A stretch of DNA of 64,000 nucleotides, taken from positions 1,054,001 to 1,118,000 of the forward strand of contig JAEPNK010000002.1 of the NCBI GenBank assembly GCA_017643495.1. Reading direction: 5' to 3'. The position numbers and the translations under genes are program-made. A model generated the notes under the pieces. It worked only from the letters and a program-made list of their open reading frames with translations. It made no database searches and was not told the DNA's origin. How positions within the stretch are numbered: position 1 is the first letter of the stretch; every line of letters starts with the position of its first letter. Below, one piece after another: positions 1 through 12,186 of the stretch. This stretch comes from Rhizobiaceae bacterium. Lineage in GTDB: Bacteria; Pseudomonadota; Alphaproteobacteria; Rhizobiales; Rhizobiaceae.

Positions 1-364
1 CCAGTTTTATGTAACCGCACTGCTGGCATTCCTCGCCTACCTGATCGGGCTGGCAACCGGCCTGTCGGAAATCCCCTCTCCTGCCCAGTTGATGGCAGCA
101 GCACCGGAAGTCCTGTATGCGGGAGTTATCGCCGGCGGACTGGGCTTTACGCTGCAGGCAGTCGGACAACGCTATACCAGTGAAAGTGCGGCCGCGATCC
201 TGATTTCAACCGAAAGTCTTTTTGCAGCACTGCTGGGTGCCATCTTCCTTGGCGAGCGCCTGGCAATTATCGGTTACGTTGGCTGTGCCATGATCTTTGC
301 GGCAATCATCATGGTCGAACTCGCTCCGGCCCTGAGAATGAGAAGGGCAAAGGCTGCCGGGTGA
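1..364 (+). CDS. EamA/DMT-family transporter, C-terminal part
   Basis: The reading frame enters from the left edge (codons from position 2) and stops at a TGA ending at 364. It encodes about 120 residues with three or four hydrophobic segments. The phrase STESLFAALLGAIFLGERL, with its conserved Glu in the penultimate helix, is characteristic of EamA-type drug/metabolite transporters. The substrate cannot be told. The N-terminal half lies outside the window. Confidence 0.8.
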   Translation, partial: QFYVTALLAFLAYLIGLATGLSEIPSPAQLMAAAPEVLYAGVIAGGLGFTLQAVGQRYTSESAAAILISTESLFAALLGAIFLGERLAIIGYVGCAMIFAAIIMVELAPALRMRRAKAAG

Positions 365-405
365 ACCTTGATTGCCGGGCGGTCTTTCCCTGATTTTCCA
401 AAAGA

Positions 406-429
406 AAACGCCCGCAAAAGCGGGCGTTT
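406..429. terminator. Bidirectional rho-independent terminator
   Basis: A perfect 10-bp stem (AAACGCCCGC / GCGGGCGTTT) with an AAAA loop lies between the convergent EamA gene and the Tyr/Arg-rich gene. It has A/T tracts on both sides, so it can serve both strands. Confidence 0.85.
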
Positions 430-457
430 CAAATCAGGTTCAAATCCGTCACAAGCC

Positions 458-808
458 TTAGCGGCGGTATCCGGGATGGAAATATGGATCCCGATCATTA
501 TACCGGCGGTTGGTTCTGTAACCATGGCGCTTGTGGTATGAATTGCGGTAATAACCACGCGGGCTGTGATAGCGGTAGTAACGCGGTGCATAGTAGCGTC
601 CGCGATAATAACGTCGCTTGTAACGCTTGTTCCGCTTGTAGGCACCATAGGCAATGGCACCGCCAATGATTGCACCGGCAATGATTGCCGCCCGCTTGTT
701 TCTGCTGCCCGCATCTGCTTCCGAGACGTTGACCGTCGCAAATACCGGCGCTGCAACAGCAAGTATAAGCAAGGGCTTGAGCAGGAAATCGGTAATGCTC
801 TTGGTCAT
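458..808 (-). CDS. Secreted glycine-zipper, Tyr/Arg-rich protein
   Basis: This 116-residue protein starts at an ATG preceded by a good Shine-Dalgarno run (GGAAGG). The N-terminus is a signal-peptide-like hydrophobic segment. A glycine-zipper stretch (AGAIIGGAIAYG) follows at about residues 40-52. The C-terminal half is dominated by Tyr, Arg and His. Small exported proteins of this style are common in rhizobia. The role is unknown, but the basic aromatic tail suggests an envelope-associated protein. Confidence 0.7.
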   Translation of the reverse strand: MTKSITDFLLKPLLILAVAAPVFATVNVSEADAGSRNKRAAIIAGAIIGGAIAYGAYKRNKRYKRRYYRGRYYAPRYYRYHSPRGYYRNSYHKRHGYRTNRRYNDRDPYFHPGYRR

Positions 809-957
809 GAGAGACCTTCCTTTCCTTTCACATGATGGCCATAACAATACAAATTCTTGACCATATTAAGATTTGTAACCTGAACGTTTTGTGAACAGCC
901 ATTCTGTGGCAAACTTGTATGCTGCTTTAACAGCAATATTCAGGGCGGAGAGAACAG

Positions 958-1677
958 ATGACCGGAATTGCAGTGCGTGCACTGACCTTTGATACGGGCG
1001 GCACCATACTCGACTGGCACACGGGCTTTCGCAATGCCCTCACGGCTGTTGGCAAGAAACACGGCATCGAACGGGACTGGGCCGGTATTGCCAACGAACT
1101 GCGGCGCAATTCGCTGATGTCCATGCTCAACCTCGGGCAGGACAGTCCCCCGCCATGGACCTTTGACGGCGCACACCGGACAGAACTGGAAAAGCTCTGC
1201 AGCAAGCATGACTTGCCCTTTGATGAAAACGACCTCAACCGGATTGCATGGGAAGCCCCACACAATTTTGCCTGCTGGCCGGATTTTCCCGGGACACTGC
1301 CCCGGTTGCGCAAACACTATCTTGTCTGCTCATTCACAATCCTGAGTTACCGCATCATCATGGATACAGCCCGCCGGAACGGCCTTTCCTGGGATGCGGT
1401 TTTTTCCTGCGAGGGCATCGGTAAATACAAGATACTTCCGCAATCATACCAGACAGTGGCCGAGTATTTGCAGATGGAACCGTCAGAGATATGCATGGTT
1501 GCCTGTCACAATTTCGACCTTGATGCGGCCAAGGCTGTTGGCTTCAAGACAGCCTTCGTACGCCGCCCGGACGAATGGGGTCACGAGCAACCACCCGATC
1601 CGGAACCCAATCCGCACCATGACATTATCGTGGACAGTTTTCCGGACCTGGCGGCAACCCTAGGCATTGAGACATGA
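958..1677 (+). CDS. HAD-superfamily hydrolase (haloacid dehalogenase type II-like)
   Basis: A 239-residue cytosolic protein. Motif I is FDTGGT, with Asp12 as the likely nucleophile. A Ser/Thr region (SFTILS) stands where motif II is expected, a Lys in KYKILP is motif III, and an Asp-containing segment (ACHNFDLDAAKAVG) is motif IV. This is the arrangement of L-2-haloacid dehalogenase-like HADs. The start has a strong ribosome site (GGAGAGAACAG). The actual substrate could be a phosphate ester or a haloacid; the sequence does not decide. Confidence 0.8.
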   Translation: MTGIAVRALTFDTGGTILDWHTGFRNALTAVGKKHGIERDWAGIANELRRNSLMSMLNLGQDSPPPWTFDGAHRTELEKLCSKHDLPFDENDLNRIAWEAPHNFACWPDFPGTLPRLRKHYLVCSFTILSYRIIMDTARRNGLSWDAVFSCEGIGKYKILPQSYQTVAEYLQMEPSEICMVACHNFDLDAAKAVGFKTAFVRRPDEWGHEQPPDPEPNPHHDIIVDSFPDLAATLGIET

Positions 1678-2360
1678 TTCACACCATTCCGGAAATTTGT
1701 GCGGCGCAACAGTCAGGAATTGACGGTTTGTTCATTTTCAGCTCGTCACCGCAACTGTAACATGACAAAATAATTGTTTTATAACAATGCCTTGACCATG
1801 AGTAACGGTAAGTAACTTCCAAATATACAACCCCCTGCCTATATCCCGCTCATGAAATCGGTTCGGTGGTCATGCGGCATATCCGGACGCTTTCCAAAAA
1901 TACATGGCTAAAGCCATCCGGCGCCTTGGGGCAAGGCACTGGTTTGGCTCAAGCCATTTTGTCGGAAGCACATGTTTCCGAACAGATCCGGACGCTTGAT
2001 TGATTTGTGGGGCACGTCCGGGTTTGACAGGGGGTTTCGTTGAAATCCCTGTACTGACAAATCCCTTGATGCCTTTCTCCTCCCTTGGGCAGCGATGGAT
2101 TTTGATTGCGCAGACTTTTCGGGGCGAAAGAAAACCTGCGCATGGCGGCAGGCGGTGAATTACAGTAGCTGTCTGCCGCACTGATTTTTGGCTTGGCGCC
2201 AGTCTGGTCCTTCTCCATCCCGGTCCTGCAAGCGTCCAACAATGGCTGCTTCATCCTGCTGTCACATGCTTCACATGTTCGAGAGTACACTTCCCCCAGA
2301 TTGATGTAATTGCGATACGCCCTATAATTCGGGGTTCAACTTTCCTCGAAGGAGAAAGCC
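1678..2360. other. Gene-free stretch of 680 bp
   Basis: Two overlapping minus-strand frames are open here (1870-2181 and 1949-2290), but neither has a ribosome site, a recognisable domain or neighbour-like codon use. The first part is AT-rich with TAAC repeats around 1755-1815, which could hold promoter elements. I recognise nothing else. Confidence 0.5.
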
Positions 2361-3308
2361 ATGTCCCCCGTATCAACCATTACCCGTCGCTCATTTGTTG
2401 CAGGCGCTGCCGCAAGCCCGGCAATTGCAGCCCTGCCCGGTCTCCCGGCCTTTGCCAAGGCTCCGCTGCAGGATGCAGGGGGCGGCATTTTCGCCCGCGT
2501 CAAGATCGGCGAGTATGATGTGACGACCCTGCTTGACGGCCAACGCACCGTGGAAGAACCGCAAAACATTTTCGGCATGAATGTGGATGCGGAGGAATTT
2601 TCCGGGGTTTCCGCCGAAAACCTGATCCCGCATGACAAGACACGCTTCTTTTTCACCCCGACAGTCGTGAACACCGGCAATGAGCTTGTCCTGTTTGATA
2701 CCGGTCTTGGAGAAAGCGGCAATATTGTCGGCGCTCTTCAGGCCGCTGGTTACACGCCCGACCAGATCGATGTGGTTGTCATCACCCACATGCACCCGGA
2801 CCACATCGGCGGGCTTGTCGTGGATGGCAAGCCGACCTTCCCGAATGCCCGTTATGTCACCAGTTCGGCAGAATATGATTTCTGGAAGAAACAGGATCCC
2901 GAAAGCCGGGTTCCGAAAATCATGGCCGCCAAGGTCGACCCCCTCGTCGGCAAGTTCAGTTTTATCAAGGATGGTGACAGCGTGGCTTCCGGCATCACTG
3001 CCATGGCAGCCCACGGCCACACCCCCGGCCACACTCTCTACATGATAGAAAGTGACGGCCAGCAGATACTCCTGACCGTCGACCTTGCCAACCATTATGT
3101 CTGGTCCCTCGCTTATCCCGAGTGGGAGGTGAAGTTCGACATGGACAAGGAAGCCGCTGCTGCTTCAAGAAAAAAAGTGCTTGGAATGCTCGCCGCAGAG
3201 AAAATGCCGTTCATCGGTTACCACATGCCGTTCCCTGCAACCGGATACGTGGAAACCCGGGGCGACGGGTTCAAATATGTACCAACCAGCTACCAGCTGA
3301 AACTCTGA
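2361..3308 (+). CDS. Tat-exported metallo-beta-lactamase-fold hydrolase
   Basis: A 315-residue protein with an N-terminal twin-arginine signal (TRRSFV followed by an Ala-rich stretch), so it is probably exported folded. The zinc-binding signature HMHPDH occupies residues 143-148. A second His cluster (HGHTPGH) is at 218-224, and the Asp of TVDLANH is near 241. The ribosome site GAAGGAG precedes the ATG. The layout matches periplasmic MBL-fold proteins of the quorum-quenching lactonase and related groups, but the substrate is not evident. Confidence 0.85.
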   Translation: MSPVSTITRRSFVAGAAASPAIAALPGLPAFAKAPLQDAGGGIFARVKIGEYDVTTLLDGQRTVEEPQNIFGMNVDAEEFSGVSAENLIPHDKTRFFFTPTVVNTGNELVLFDTGLGESGNIVGALQAAGYTPDQIDVVVITHMHPDHIGGLVVDGKPTFPNARYVTSSAEYDFWKKQDPESRVPKIMAAKVDPLVGKFSFIKDGDSVASGITAMAAHGHTPGHTLYMIESDGQQILLTVDLANHYVWSLAYPEWEVKFDMDKEAAAASRKKVLGMLAAEKMPFIGYHMPFPATGYVETRGDGFKYVPTSYQLKL

Positions 3309-3335
3309 ACAAACCGAACAGCTTCAACAACAACG

Positions 3336-3365
3336 AAAAATGCCGGGCAATGACCCGGCATTTTT
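3336..3365. terminator. Bidirectional rho-independent terminator
   Basis: A perfect stem (AAAAATGCCGGG / CCCGGCATTTTT) with a CAATGA loop lies between the convergent MBL-fold gene and the CysH-like gene. It carries A and T runs on both sides. Confidence 0.9.
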
Positions 3366-3385
3366 CATGAAACAGGTTGTAGCTA

Positions 3386-3892
3386 CTAGGCAACGCGCGC
3401 GGCGGAACCGGGCATGTCGGCAGGATGAACCGGCACTTCATGATCCAGCACATATTGGACCAGCGCCTCATCGCTCCAGTCTGCAACCGGGTTGATGGCA
3501 GTCAGGCCGGTAAGGGCGTCCCGTCCTGCAAAACTTGTCTTGCGTCCGACACGAATCCGGCTGTCGATCAGCAATTGTGCCTCGTCCGCGACCTGCTCAT
3601 CAAATGCTAGCCCGTAAACCTCACGGGAAATCCCGACCAGGCTTTTCAGCTCGGCATCGCGTGCCATGTTTACGGTATCCTTGAGTACTTTCACCCGGGA
3701 GTGACTGCTTACCAGCCCGTGCAGTATGACCTGGTCGGCCAGTGTGAAACGGGTGCGGAAAACAATTCCCTCAAAGCTGTTGCGCAGCAATTCGAGCCGG
3801 TCATGCAGGTCGAAACGCTTCATGCGCTCCGCAAGATTGCGGGTTTTTGCATCAGGTGCGGTAAAATCGGGATATGCAATACGGCTGGCCAT
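3386..3892 (-). CDS. Degenerate CysH-like (PAPS/APS reductase family) protein
   Basis: A 168-residue protein. The second Met is chosen as start because AAAGGAG abuts the first ATG but lies 6 nt before the second. Two blocks resemble adenylylsulfate reductases: IVFRTRFTLADQVILHGLV corresponds to their IVFxTSxGxEDQVxT strand, and INPVADWSDEALVQYV corresponds to NPLADW near the C-terminus. The protein is shorter than the usual ~240 residues. It contains no Cys at all, so the CC...C..C cluster and the catalytic ECGLH tail are absent. It is probably a non-catalytic paralogue or a decaying gene. Family placement is by eye. Confidence 0.55.
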   Translation of the reverse strand: MASRIAYPDFTAPDAKTRNLAERMKRFDLHDRLELLRNSFEGIVFRTRFTLADQVILHGLVSSHSRVKVLKDTVNMARDAELKSLVGISREVYGLAFDEQVADEAQLLIDSRIRVGRKTSFAGRDALTGLTAINPVADWSDEALVQYVLDHEVPVHPADMPGSAARVA

Positions 3893-4075
3893 GGACATCT
3901 CCTTTTGATGACCACGAGTGTGCGCCTTTTCACAAAACTTGTAGAGTAATGCTGTTCCAATCGACAGACCGGACGTAAAATAAAAGTCTCAATTTTTGAA
4001 TTTCAGGGGAAAACAGGCTGGTCTGCCGGTGGTTTCAGGCGTACCGGGGCAAGCATTCACACATGGGCAGGCTGT

Positions 4076-4798
4076 TCAGCGTGAAAACGCCCCAAACCGC
4101 AGGAAATTGTAGGTTTGCACGATTACCCGTTCGTTCTGCGGAAAGAATGTATGCGACGCATTGACGATGATGTGGTCGCGCATCCCCTGCACTTTTGTGC
4201 TTTCAACGGACACCTTTCCGTCATCCGGCCCCGGAATAACGGCAGAAGACACCGGATCAATGGTGAAATTTCCGGCAATGACACCCAGTTCGTAGTCAAC
4301 GCTCCCGAGCAATTCGGCAATGCCGTTATCGCGCGTTGCCAATTCGGTACCGGCCGGACCGAACACTTCGGCATACAGCCAGTTTCCGCGCAACAGATCT
4401 GCAACTTCGCTCCCCTTGTTGGGGGAAGCCAGTTGCACGACACGGCCCAGATTGTCCGGTCGATAGCGGTTCAGAACCGCACGTGTAACCAGCCCACCCA
4501 TGGAATAGCCGACAAAATGCAATGGCTGGTCCGGGCGCACTTTCTTGCGCAATTCATCGGCAACCATCGCGGCCAGCTTTTCCATGCCGTGCCTGGTCGA
4601 GGGATAGTCAATGTTGAAAACCGTATAGCCCCTGTCTTCCAGATAATTGGAAAGGGCGGCCATGTGGCTCGAAGAACGGGCAAGCCCGTGCAACACCACG
4701 ACCTGTTCGTTTCTTTCATCTGCCACCGCCAGCGGCACGGAAAAAACCGCCAGCTTTGCCAGCAGTAACAGCGCAGACAATATGCGTAATGGGCTCAT
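4076..4798 (-). CDS. Secreted alpha/beta hydrolase (lipase-like)
   Basis: A 240-residue protein starting at an ATG with AAAGGTGGC directly upstream. The upstream extension would need a TTG. A signal peptide covers residues 1-26. VVVLHGLARSS supplies the oxyanion-hole region. The nucleophile elbow is GYSMGG with Ser99. The Asp in GPDDG and the His in NASHTFF are plausible triad members. The pattern fits bacterial triacylglycerol lipases or esterases acting in the periplasm or outside. Confidence 0.78.
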   Translation of the reverse strand: MSPLRILSALLLLAKLAVFSVPLAVADERNEQVVVLHGLARSSSHMAALSNYLEDRGYTVFNIDYPSTRHGMEKLAAMVADELRKKVRPDQPLHFVGYSMGGLVTRAVLNRYRPDNLGRVVQLASPNKGSEVADLLRGNWLYAEVFGPAGTELATRDNGIAELLGSVDYELGVIAGNFTIDPVSSAVIPGPDDGKVSVESTKVQGMRDHIIVNASHTFFPQNERVIVQTYNFLRFGAFSR

Positions 4799-4941
4799 GC
4801 CACCTTTATGAATTTTGACGGCGCGGAATTCAATAGCCGGTTTGGACACCGGTTTTGGCTTTTTGTTGGTTTTTTTCAGGAACAATGCGCAAGCCCATTC
4901 ATTGACCGCACAGAACGAAGAAAAACGAAAGGATTTCTGAC

Positions 4942-5418
4942 ATGTTCATGAAGAAGATTACATATGCTACCGCAATCGCTGCCCTGATGGCATCACCGGC
5001 CCTGGCAACCAATGCCGACGGTACACAAACCGTAAGGGACCCGGGCATCAGCGCTCTCGAAGCCGCCGGCAATGCCGATGCTTCCGCCAATGTGGACGTT
5101 GAAGCAGGCGCGGCAGTGAGTTCCGATGGGGATACAAAATCCCGCGATGCAGGCATCAATTCAAGGGAAGCTGCCGAGGCATCAGCCGATGCAGACGTTT
5201 CCGTGAACAATGAAAATGATGCTGAAACGGTTGTTCGTGAAAAGGACAGCGTAACATCTTCCAAGGATGCCGGAATCAGCAGCGAGGAAGCTGCCGAGGC
5301 ATCAGGTGATCTGGATGTGAACGCAACGTCTTCTCAGGAATCAAACCTGCGTATCGAAGAAGGTGAAAACCTTGACGGACGCATCGATGCTATCGAAGCA
5401 GCAAAAGATGCCAGCTAA
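4942..5418 (+). CDS. Secreted acidic repeat protein
   Basis: A 158-residue protein with a signal peptide (about 1-22) and a very acidic mature part. Three tandem units of about 36-40 residues begin at residues 33, 69 and 109. Each has the form D(A/P)GI(S/N)xxEAA followed about 8-10 residues later by DxDV. A fourth, weaker unit (RIDAIEAAKDAS) ends the protein. The spacing of AAAGGA supports this start. No known family is recognised. Repeats with regular Asp could bind cations, which is inference only. Confidence 0.65.
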   Translation: MFMKKITYATAIAALMASPALATNADGTQTVRDPGISALEAAGNADASANVDVEAGAAVSSDGDTKSRDAGINSREAAEASADADVSVNNENDAETVVREKDSVTSSKDAGISSEEAAEASGDLDVNATSSQESNLRIEEGENLDGRIDAIEAAKDAS

Positions 5419-5446
5419 ACACAGGCATTGATTGTCTGAATCACAA

Positions 5447-5481
5447 ACCGGTCGGCAAACAAATTGCCGGCCGGTTTTTTG
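5447..5481 (+). terminator. Rho-independent terminator of the acidic repeat gene
   Basis: A 12-bp stem (ACCGGTCGGCAA / TTGCCGGCCGGT) with one T-G pair and an ACAAA loop is followed by TTTTTTG. It lies 29 bp after the stop codon. Confidence 0.85.
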
Positions 5482-5588
5482 TTGTGGGTTGATTTGAGAA
5501 CGCAGGAACTTCCCAATTAACCCCAACTTGCAGCCACACCCTACTTATTTACGTTGGCATCGGGAAAACGTGTTTAAGCAATAATGCC

Positions 5589-5933
5589 TCACAACAACTC
5601 CGCCTGAACGGCCTTGGTCCAGCCGACATAAACCTTGTCTCCGGCGATAATCGCCGGGCGTTTCATCAGGCTTGGATGTTCGGCAATCAGGGACAATGCC
5701 TTTTCGCGGTCAATACCCTGTTTCACTTCCTCACTCAGGCCGCGCCATGTCATCGATGCACGGTTGGCGAGTTTTTCATACCCGACCGCTGCTTCCAGCT
5801 GCTCCAGCACCCCGGCCGGAACCCCGTCATCACGAACGTCGACCAGCGTCAGTTCATGCCCCGCATCGCGCAATGCGGCAATCGCCTTCTGGCAGGTGGA
5901 ACATTTGGTCAGGTGATAAACGGTAAGTTGCAT
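5589..5933 (-). CDS. ArsC/Spx-family protein (YffB-like)
   Basis: A 114-residue thioredoxin-fold protein with the N-terminal motif KCSTCQKA (CxxC) and a C-terminal MKRPAI segment, as in ArsC-family proteins. True arsenate reductases have a similar RP-containing region, but this one is not next to any ars gene. It could reduce an unknown disulfide or be a glutathione-dependent YffB-type protein. Confidence 0.75.
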   Translation of the reverse strand: MQLTVYHLTKCSTCQKAIAALRDAGHELTLVDVRDDGVPAGVLEQLEAAVGYEKLANRASMTWRGLSEEVKQGIDREKALSLIAEHPSLMKRPAIIAGDKVYVGWTKAVQAELL

Positions 5934-6077
5934 TGGCTTGTCCCGGTTTCTGGTTCTCAGGGCGATTTATACCGATTCACCGCCAGGGCTCAACAACGGC
6001 TCCGGAAAGGAAAATTTCAACCGGCAATTTGATGATCATCCCTTCCATTTGTTCCTGTTTTACCCCATATTGCAATC

Positions 6078-9632
<3,555 letters not shown>

Positions 9633-9635
9633 TTG

Positions 9636-10073
9636 ATGAAAATATATTTATTTATTTTGTTGATTGGAGTATTTCTTACGGGCTTGATACTAGGAGCGAT
9701 TTTGGTCGCATTAAATTTAAGTATAAGTCCGTCTGCCGATTTACTGATACCTAAAAAACTAGATTTTAGTTCTTTTTCTGGACTACTTTTAGGGTCGATA
9801 TCAATAATTTTCACGTTTTTTGGCGTATTCGTGGCGGTTCTGGCATTTTTCGGATTTACTTCAATAAGAGAGCGTGTCGAAGAGGTTGCACGGATAGAAA
9901 TTGAGGAGTCTGCAAAAACTGGTAAACTCAGGGAATTTATGGAGAATTCTCTTAAACCTGACGGTTCACTTTACAAGTCTGCACAACAAACATTTCGAGA
10001 TACAACTTTCCGTGGAATAGGTTTGGCAGAATCATCCGGTTTTGAGGATCCAAAGGAGGAGGACAAAAATTGA
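9636..10073 (+). CDS. Two-TM membrane protein of the AT-rich island
   Basis: A 145-residue protein. An ATG at 9636 is assumed; a TTG at 9633 directly abuts the uvrB stop and is also possible. Hydrophobic segments span about residues 3-27 and 50-73. A charged cytoplasmic tail follows (SIRERVEEVARIEIEES, then a Lys/Glu-rich stretch). Base composition is clearly AT-richer than uvrB. Its stop overlaps the TTG start of the next gene by 4 bp, so the two are likely translated together. No family is recognised. It could anchor or be a substrate of the following protease; this is inference. Confidence 0.65.
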   Translation: MKIYLFILLIGVFLTGLILGAILVALNLSISPSADLLIPKKLDFSSFSGLLLGSISIIFTFFGVFVAVLAFFGFTSIRERVEEVARIEIEESAKTGKLREFMENSLKPDGSLYKSAQQTFRDTTFRGIGLAESSGFEDPKEEDKN

Positions 10074-10558
10074 GTATTTTAAGGGAATTACCTGCTGGCG
10101 AGCTAGAGATTGTGAAGGAAGCATTGAGCGAGTTTCCCGTAAAATTAGGTGCACTAGCAAAGAAACTTGGCATCAAAGTTTTTGTCGCAACGCTACCGGC
10201 AGGTATATCGGGCGAAATAAAGGCTTCACCAAATGAAGAAGATACTTTCATAATTCGAGTAAACAGACACGAGAGCAGGCCCAGACAAAGGTTCACGTTG
10301 GCGCATGAGATTGGTCATTTTCTGCTACACAAGGACAAAATTGGGAATGGAATAGTCGACGATGCCTTATACCGATCACGATTATCTAACAGCCTGGAAT
10401 ACGAAGCCAATAGATTTGCTGCCGATCTACTAATGCCGAAGGCAGAGATTGATAAAATTTTGGATACTGCGGTGGGATCGGATGACGCTTTGATCGAAAC
10501 TGTCTGCCGGAAATTCGGCGTCTCAAAACAGGCCGCCGAAATTCGATTAGGATTGTAA
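10070..10558 (+). CDS. ImmA/IrrE-family metallo-endopeptidase
   Basis: A 162-residue protein with zinc motif HEIGH (His79, Glu80, His83) in RFTLAHEIGHFLLH. A downstream YEANRFAADLLMP segment has the likely third ligand Glu112. The ending FGVSKQAAEIRL is a helix typical of the family. It starts with TTG after a very strong ribosome site (AAAGGAGGAGG, about 7 nt upstream), overlapping the stop of the membrane gene. Family members such as ImmA of ICEBs1 and IrrE/PprI of Deinococcus cleave HTH repressors. Here no repressor gene is adjacent, so the target may be another island product or a distant regulator. Confidence 0.9.
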   Translation: MSILRELPAGELEIVKEALSEFPVKLGALAKKLGIKVFVATLPAGISGEIKASPNEEDTFIIRVNRHESRPRQRFTLAHEIGHFLLHKDKIGNGIVDDALYRSRLSNSLEYEANRFAADLLMPKAEIDKILDTAVGSDDALIETVCRKFGVSKQAAEIRLGL

Positions 10559-11632
10559 ATGCTTCGAGACATTTTTAAATGTAACTACATTCCGACCTTA
10601 TGTGTACGCCCTGCTGAAATGCGCGCACTTGAGGAATTACCTGAAACCGACAAAGACCTTTTATTTCCCTTTATCCTTTTATCGCCTTGGGTCGGATCGA
10701 ATGAATTGAAGTCTAGTATTGATCGTTTGGAAAAATCATATGGCTCCAGGACTTTTATACTAGGAATTGATCGCTACTATAACCATCAAAGTCCTAAACG
10801 ACAGGCACAATTTGATATCATATCTATGCTTAAGGGTGAGGACAATTTTAAAGAATATTATGATTTTGCTTCAGATATTGAGCAAGCAATCCCCTGTGCA
10901 TTCTTGAGGGAAGACAATTACGCTTGTCTAGAGATTCAAATCGACAGATGCCTAGCTTTAGGTCGTGGAGTAGTCTTATCTATTGATAAAAACAGGTCGG
11001 TTATCAGCAACAACCTCACTTCACTGATTTCTCAATATGACCCTAAGGATATTGCTGTGCATATCGACGGAGGTTGGTCCAAAAACGAGCAGATCGATGC
11101 GCTATGGTACATTAATGTTTGCAAGTCGATCTACTCACAAAATGAAAAGTGCGCGATCGTCGTGTCGTGCTCAAGTTTTCCAAAAGGTTTCGATAATGTT
11201 GAGGGTGTTATTGATATTCCCATTGGGTCCCGACAACTTTTTAATGAAGTAAGCGGAAACTTCAACAATGAAACAATCATTTACGGCGACTGGGCAAGTA
11301 CAAAACCTAGATCGGACGAACGAGGTTCACAACCCAGACCGCGAATTGACTATGCGCTCCATGATAAATGGGTCATTTCTAGGAAGTGGACTCTGGGGAG
11401 TAAGGACAACTGGGACTATGACGATGCTGCTAATAACCTAATTGAAAGTGAATTTTGGCCCAGTTCAATCAATGTTTGGGGCGAAATGCGAATTCAACAG
11501 ACCGCCCTTGGCATGGCATTTTCTATCGAAAATGCGCCAGCAAACGTTGCGGCAAGAATAAATGTTCATCTACATCAACAAACTAATTTTGGTGGTGTAA
11601 TCATCAGTACTGATGATGTCTGGGAAGACTAG
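10559..11632 (+). CDS. Beta family protein (Beta_protein domain)
   Basis: A 357-residue protein whose ATG follows the ImmA-type stop with no gap. It shows features I associate with the 'beta protein' family of phages and bacterial accessory regions: an opening Y-I-P-x-L strand followed by ExRALEEL, a central barrel-like alternation (VVLSIDKN, IAVHIDGG, CAIVVSCSSFP), and near the end the block IYGDWASTKPR then PRIDYALHDKW. No catalytic residues are known to me. Base composition is AT-rich like the two upstream genes. It is the last gene of the operon. Confidence 0.75.
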   Translation: MLRDIFKCNYIPTLCVRPAEMRALEELPETDKDLLFPFILLSPWVGSNELKSSIDRLEKSYGSRTFILGIDRYYNHQSPKRQAQFDIISMLKGEDNFKEYYDFASDIEQAIPCAFLREDNYACLEIQIDRCLALGRGVVLSIDKNRSVISNNLTSLISQYDPKDIAVHIDGGWSKNEQIDALWYINVCKSIYSQNEKCAIVVSCSSFPKGFDNVEGVIDIPIGSRQLFNEVSGNFNNETIIYGDWASTKPRSDERGSQPRPRIDYALHDKWVISRKWTLGSKDNWDYDDAANNLIESEFWPSSINVWGEMRIQQTALGMAFSIENAPANVAARINVHLHQQTNFGGVIISTDDVWED

Positions 11633-12080
11633 TTTATATTTTTGTCTCCGCTTCCCCACTCCCCCATAATTGATCCATCGCATCTTCATAAGCAAACAAT
11701 CACGCTCTGCATTACGCGGCCAACACCACTCTCCCCGTCATCCCGGTTGCCATGCACACCAGGTTCCGTTGCCACTATCGGCAGAAGTGGCGTTAGCGGT
11801 TTGAGGCAAATGGTTGTTCACCCACAGTATCGAACAAACAGATCGGCATAGTGGACCCCACCGGAGCAAGTCCGGCGCAAGCTCATCGCAGTAGCGGCAG
11901 CGGTGACCGGAAAACCGGACGATAATCCCGCCTGCAAAGCCCCCAAAAATATTTCACACGCCCCAATTCCCCGCCATAAATCGGACGCAATGCAGGCGCC
12001 AAATCCTGATTGTTCTGACGCGTGCCTATCGGACAATCATGCCCCCGGCCTCCACGCCAGACTTTTTCAGGACAACAGTC
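11633..12080. other. Gene-free region downstream of the island
   Basis: A T-rich start (TTTATATTTTTG) is followed by GC-richer DNA with several small CCGG-containing palindromes around 11869-11925. A minus-strand frame (11883-12404) is open but looks like a shadow. I see no terminator hairpin directly after the beta gene and no coding region. Confidence 0.4.
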
Positions 12081-12143
12081 ATGAAAGCACCAAAACCTTC
12101 TGCAAAGCCGAAGCCTTCCACTGTGAAGCCAGGCCAGAAGTAA
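12081..12143 (+). CDS. Putative 20-residue basic Pro/Lys-rich peptide
   Basis: An ATG with CAGGA 8 nt upstream opens a 20-codon frame of alternating Lys-Pro and Ser/Ala residues (it starts MKAPKPSAKPKPS). It ends in TAA 43 bp before a strong terminator. The spacing of ribosome site, short frame and terminator suggests a small independent transcript. The composition could also be chance, so the call is tentative. Confidence 0.35.
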   Translation: MKAPKPSAKPKPSTVKPGQK

Positions 12144-12186
12144 GCTGAACTGCGCGTTGCTACCGCCTGCAACGCCCCTGTTCTGG

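Noticed and set aside
6045-6075. LexA-type box before uvrB (GTTC then seven bases)
   Set aside because: Only GTTC-N7-ACCC is present; the second GTTC half of the alphaproteobacterial SOS box is missing.
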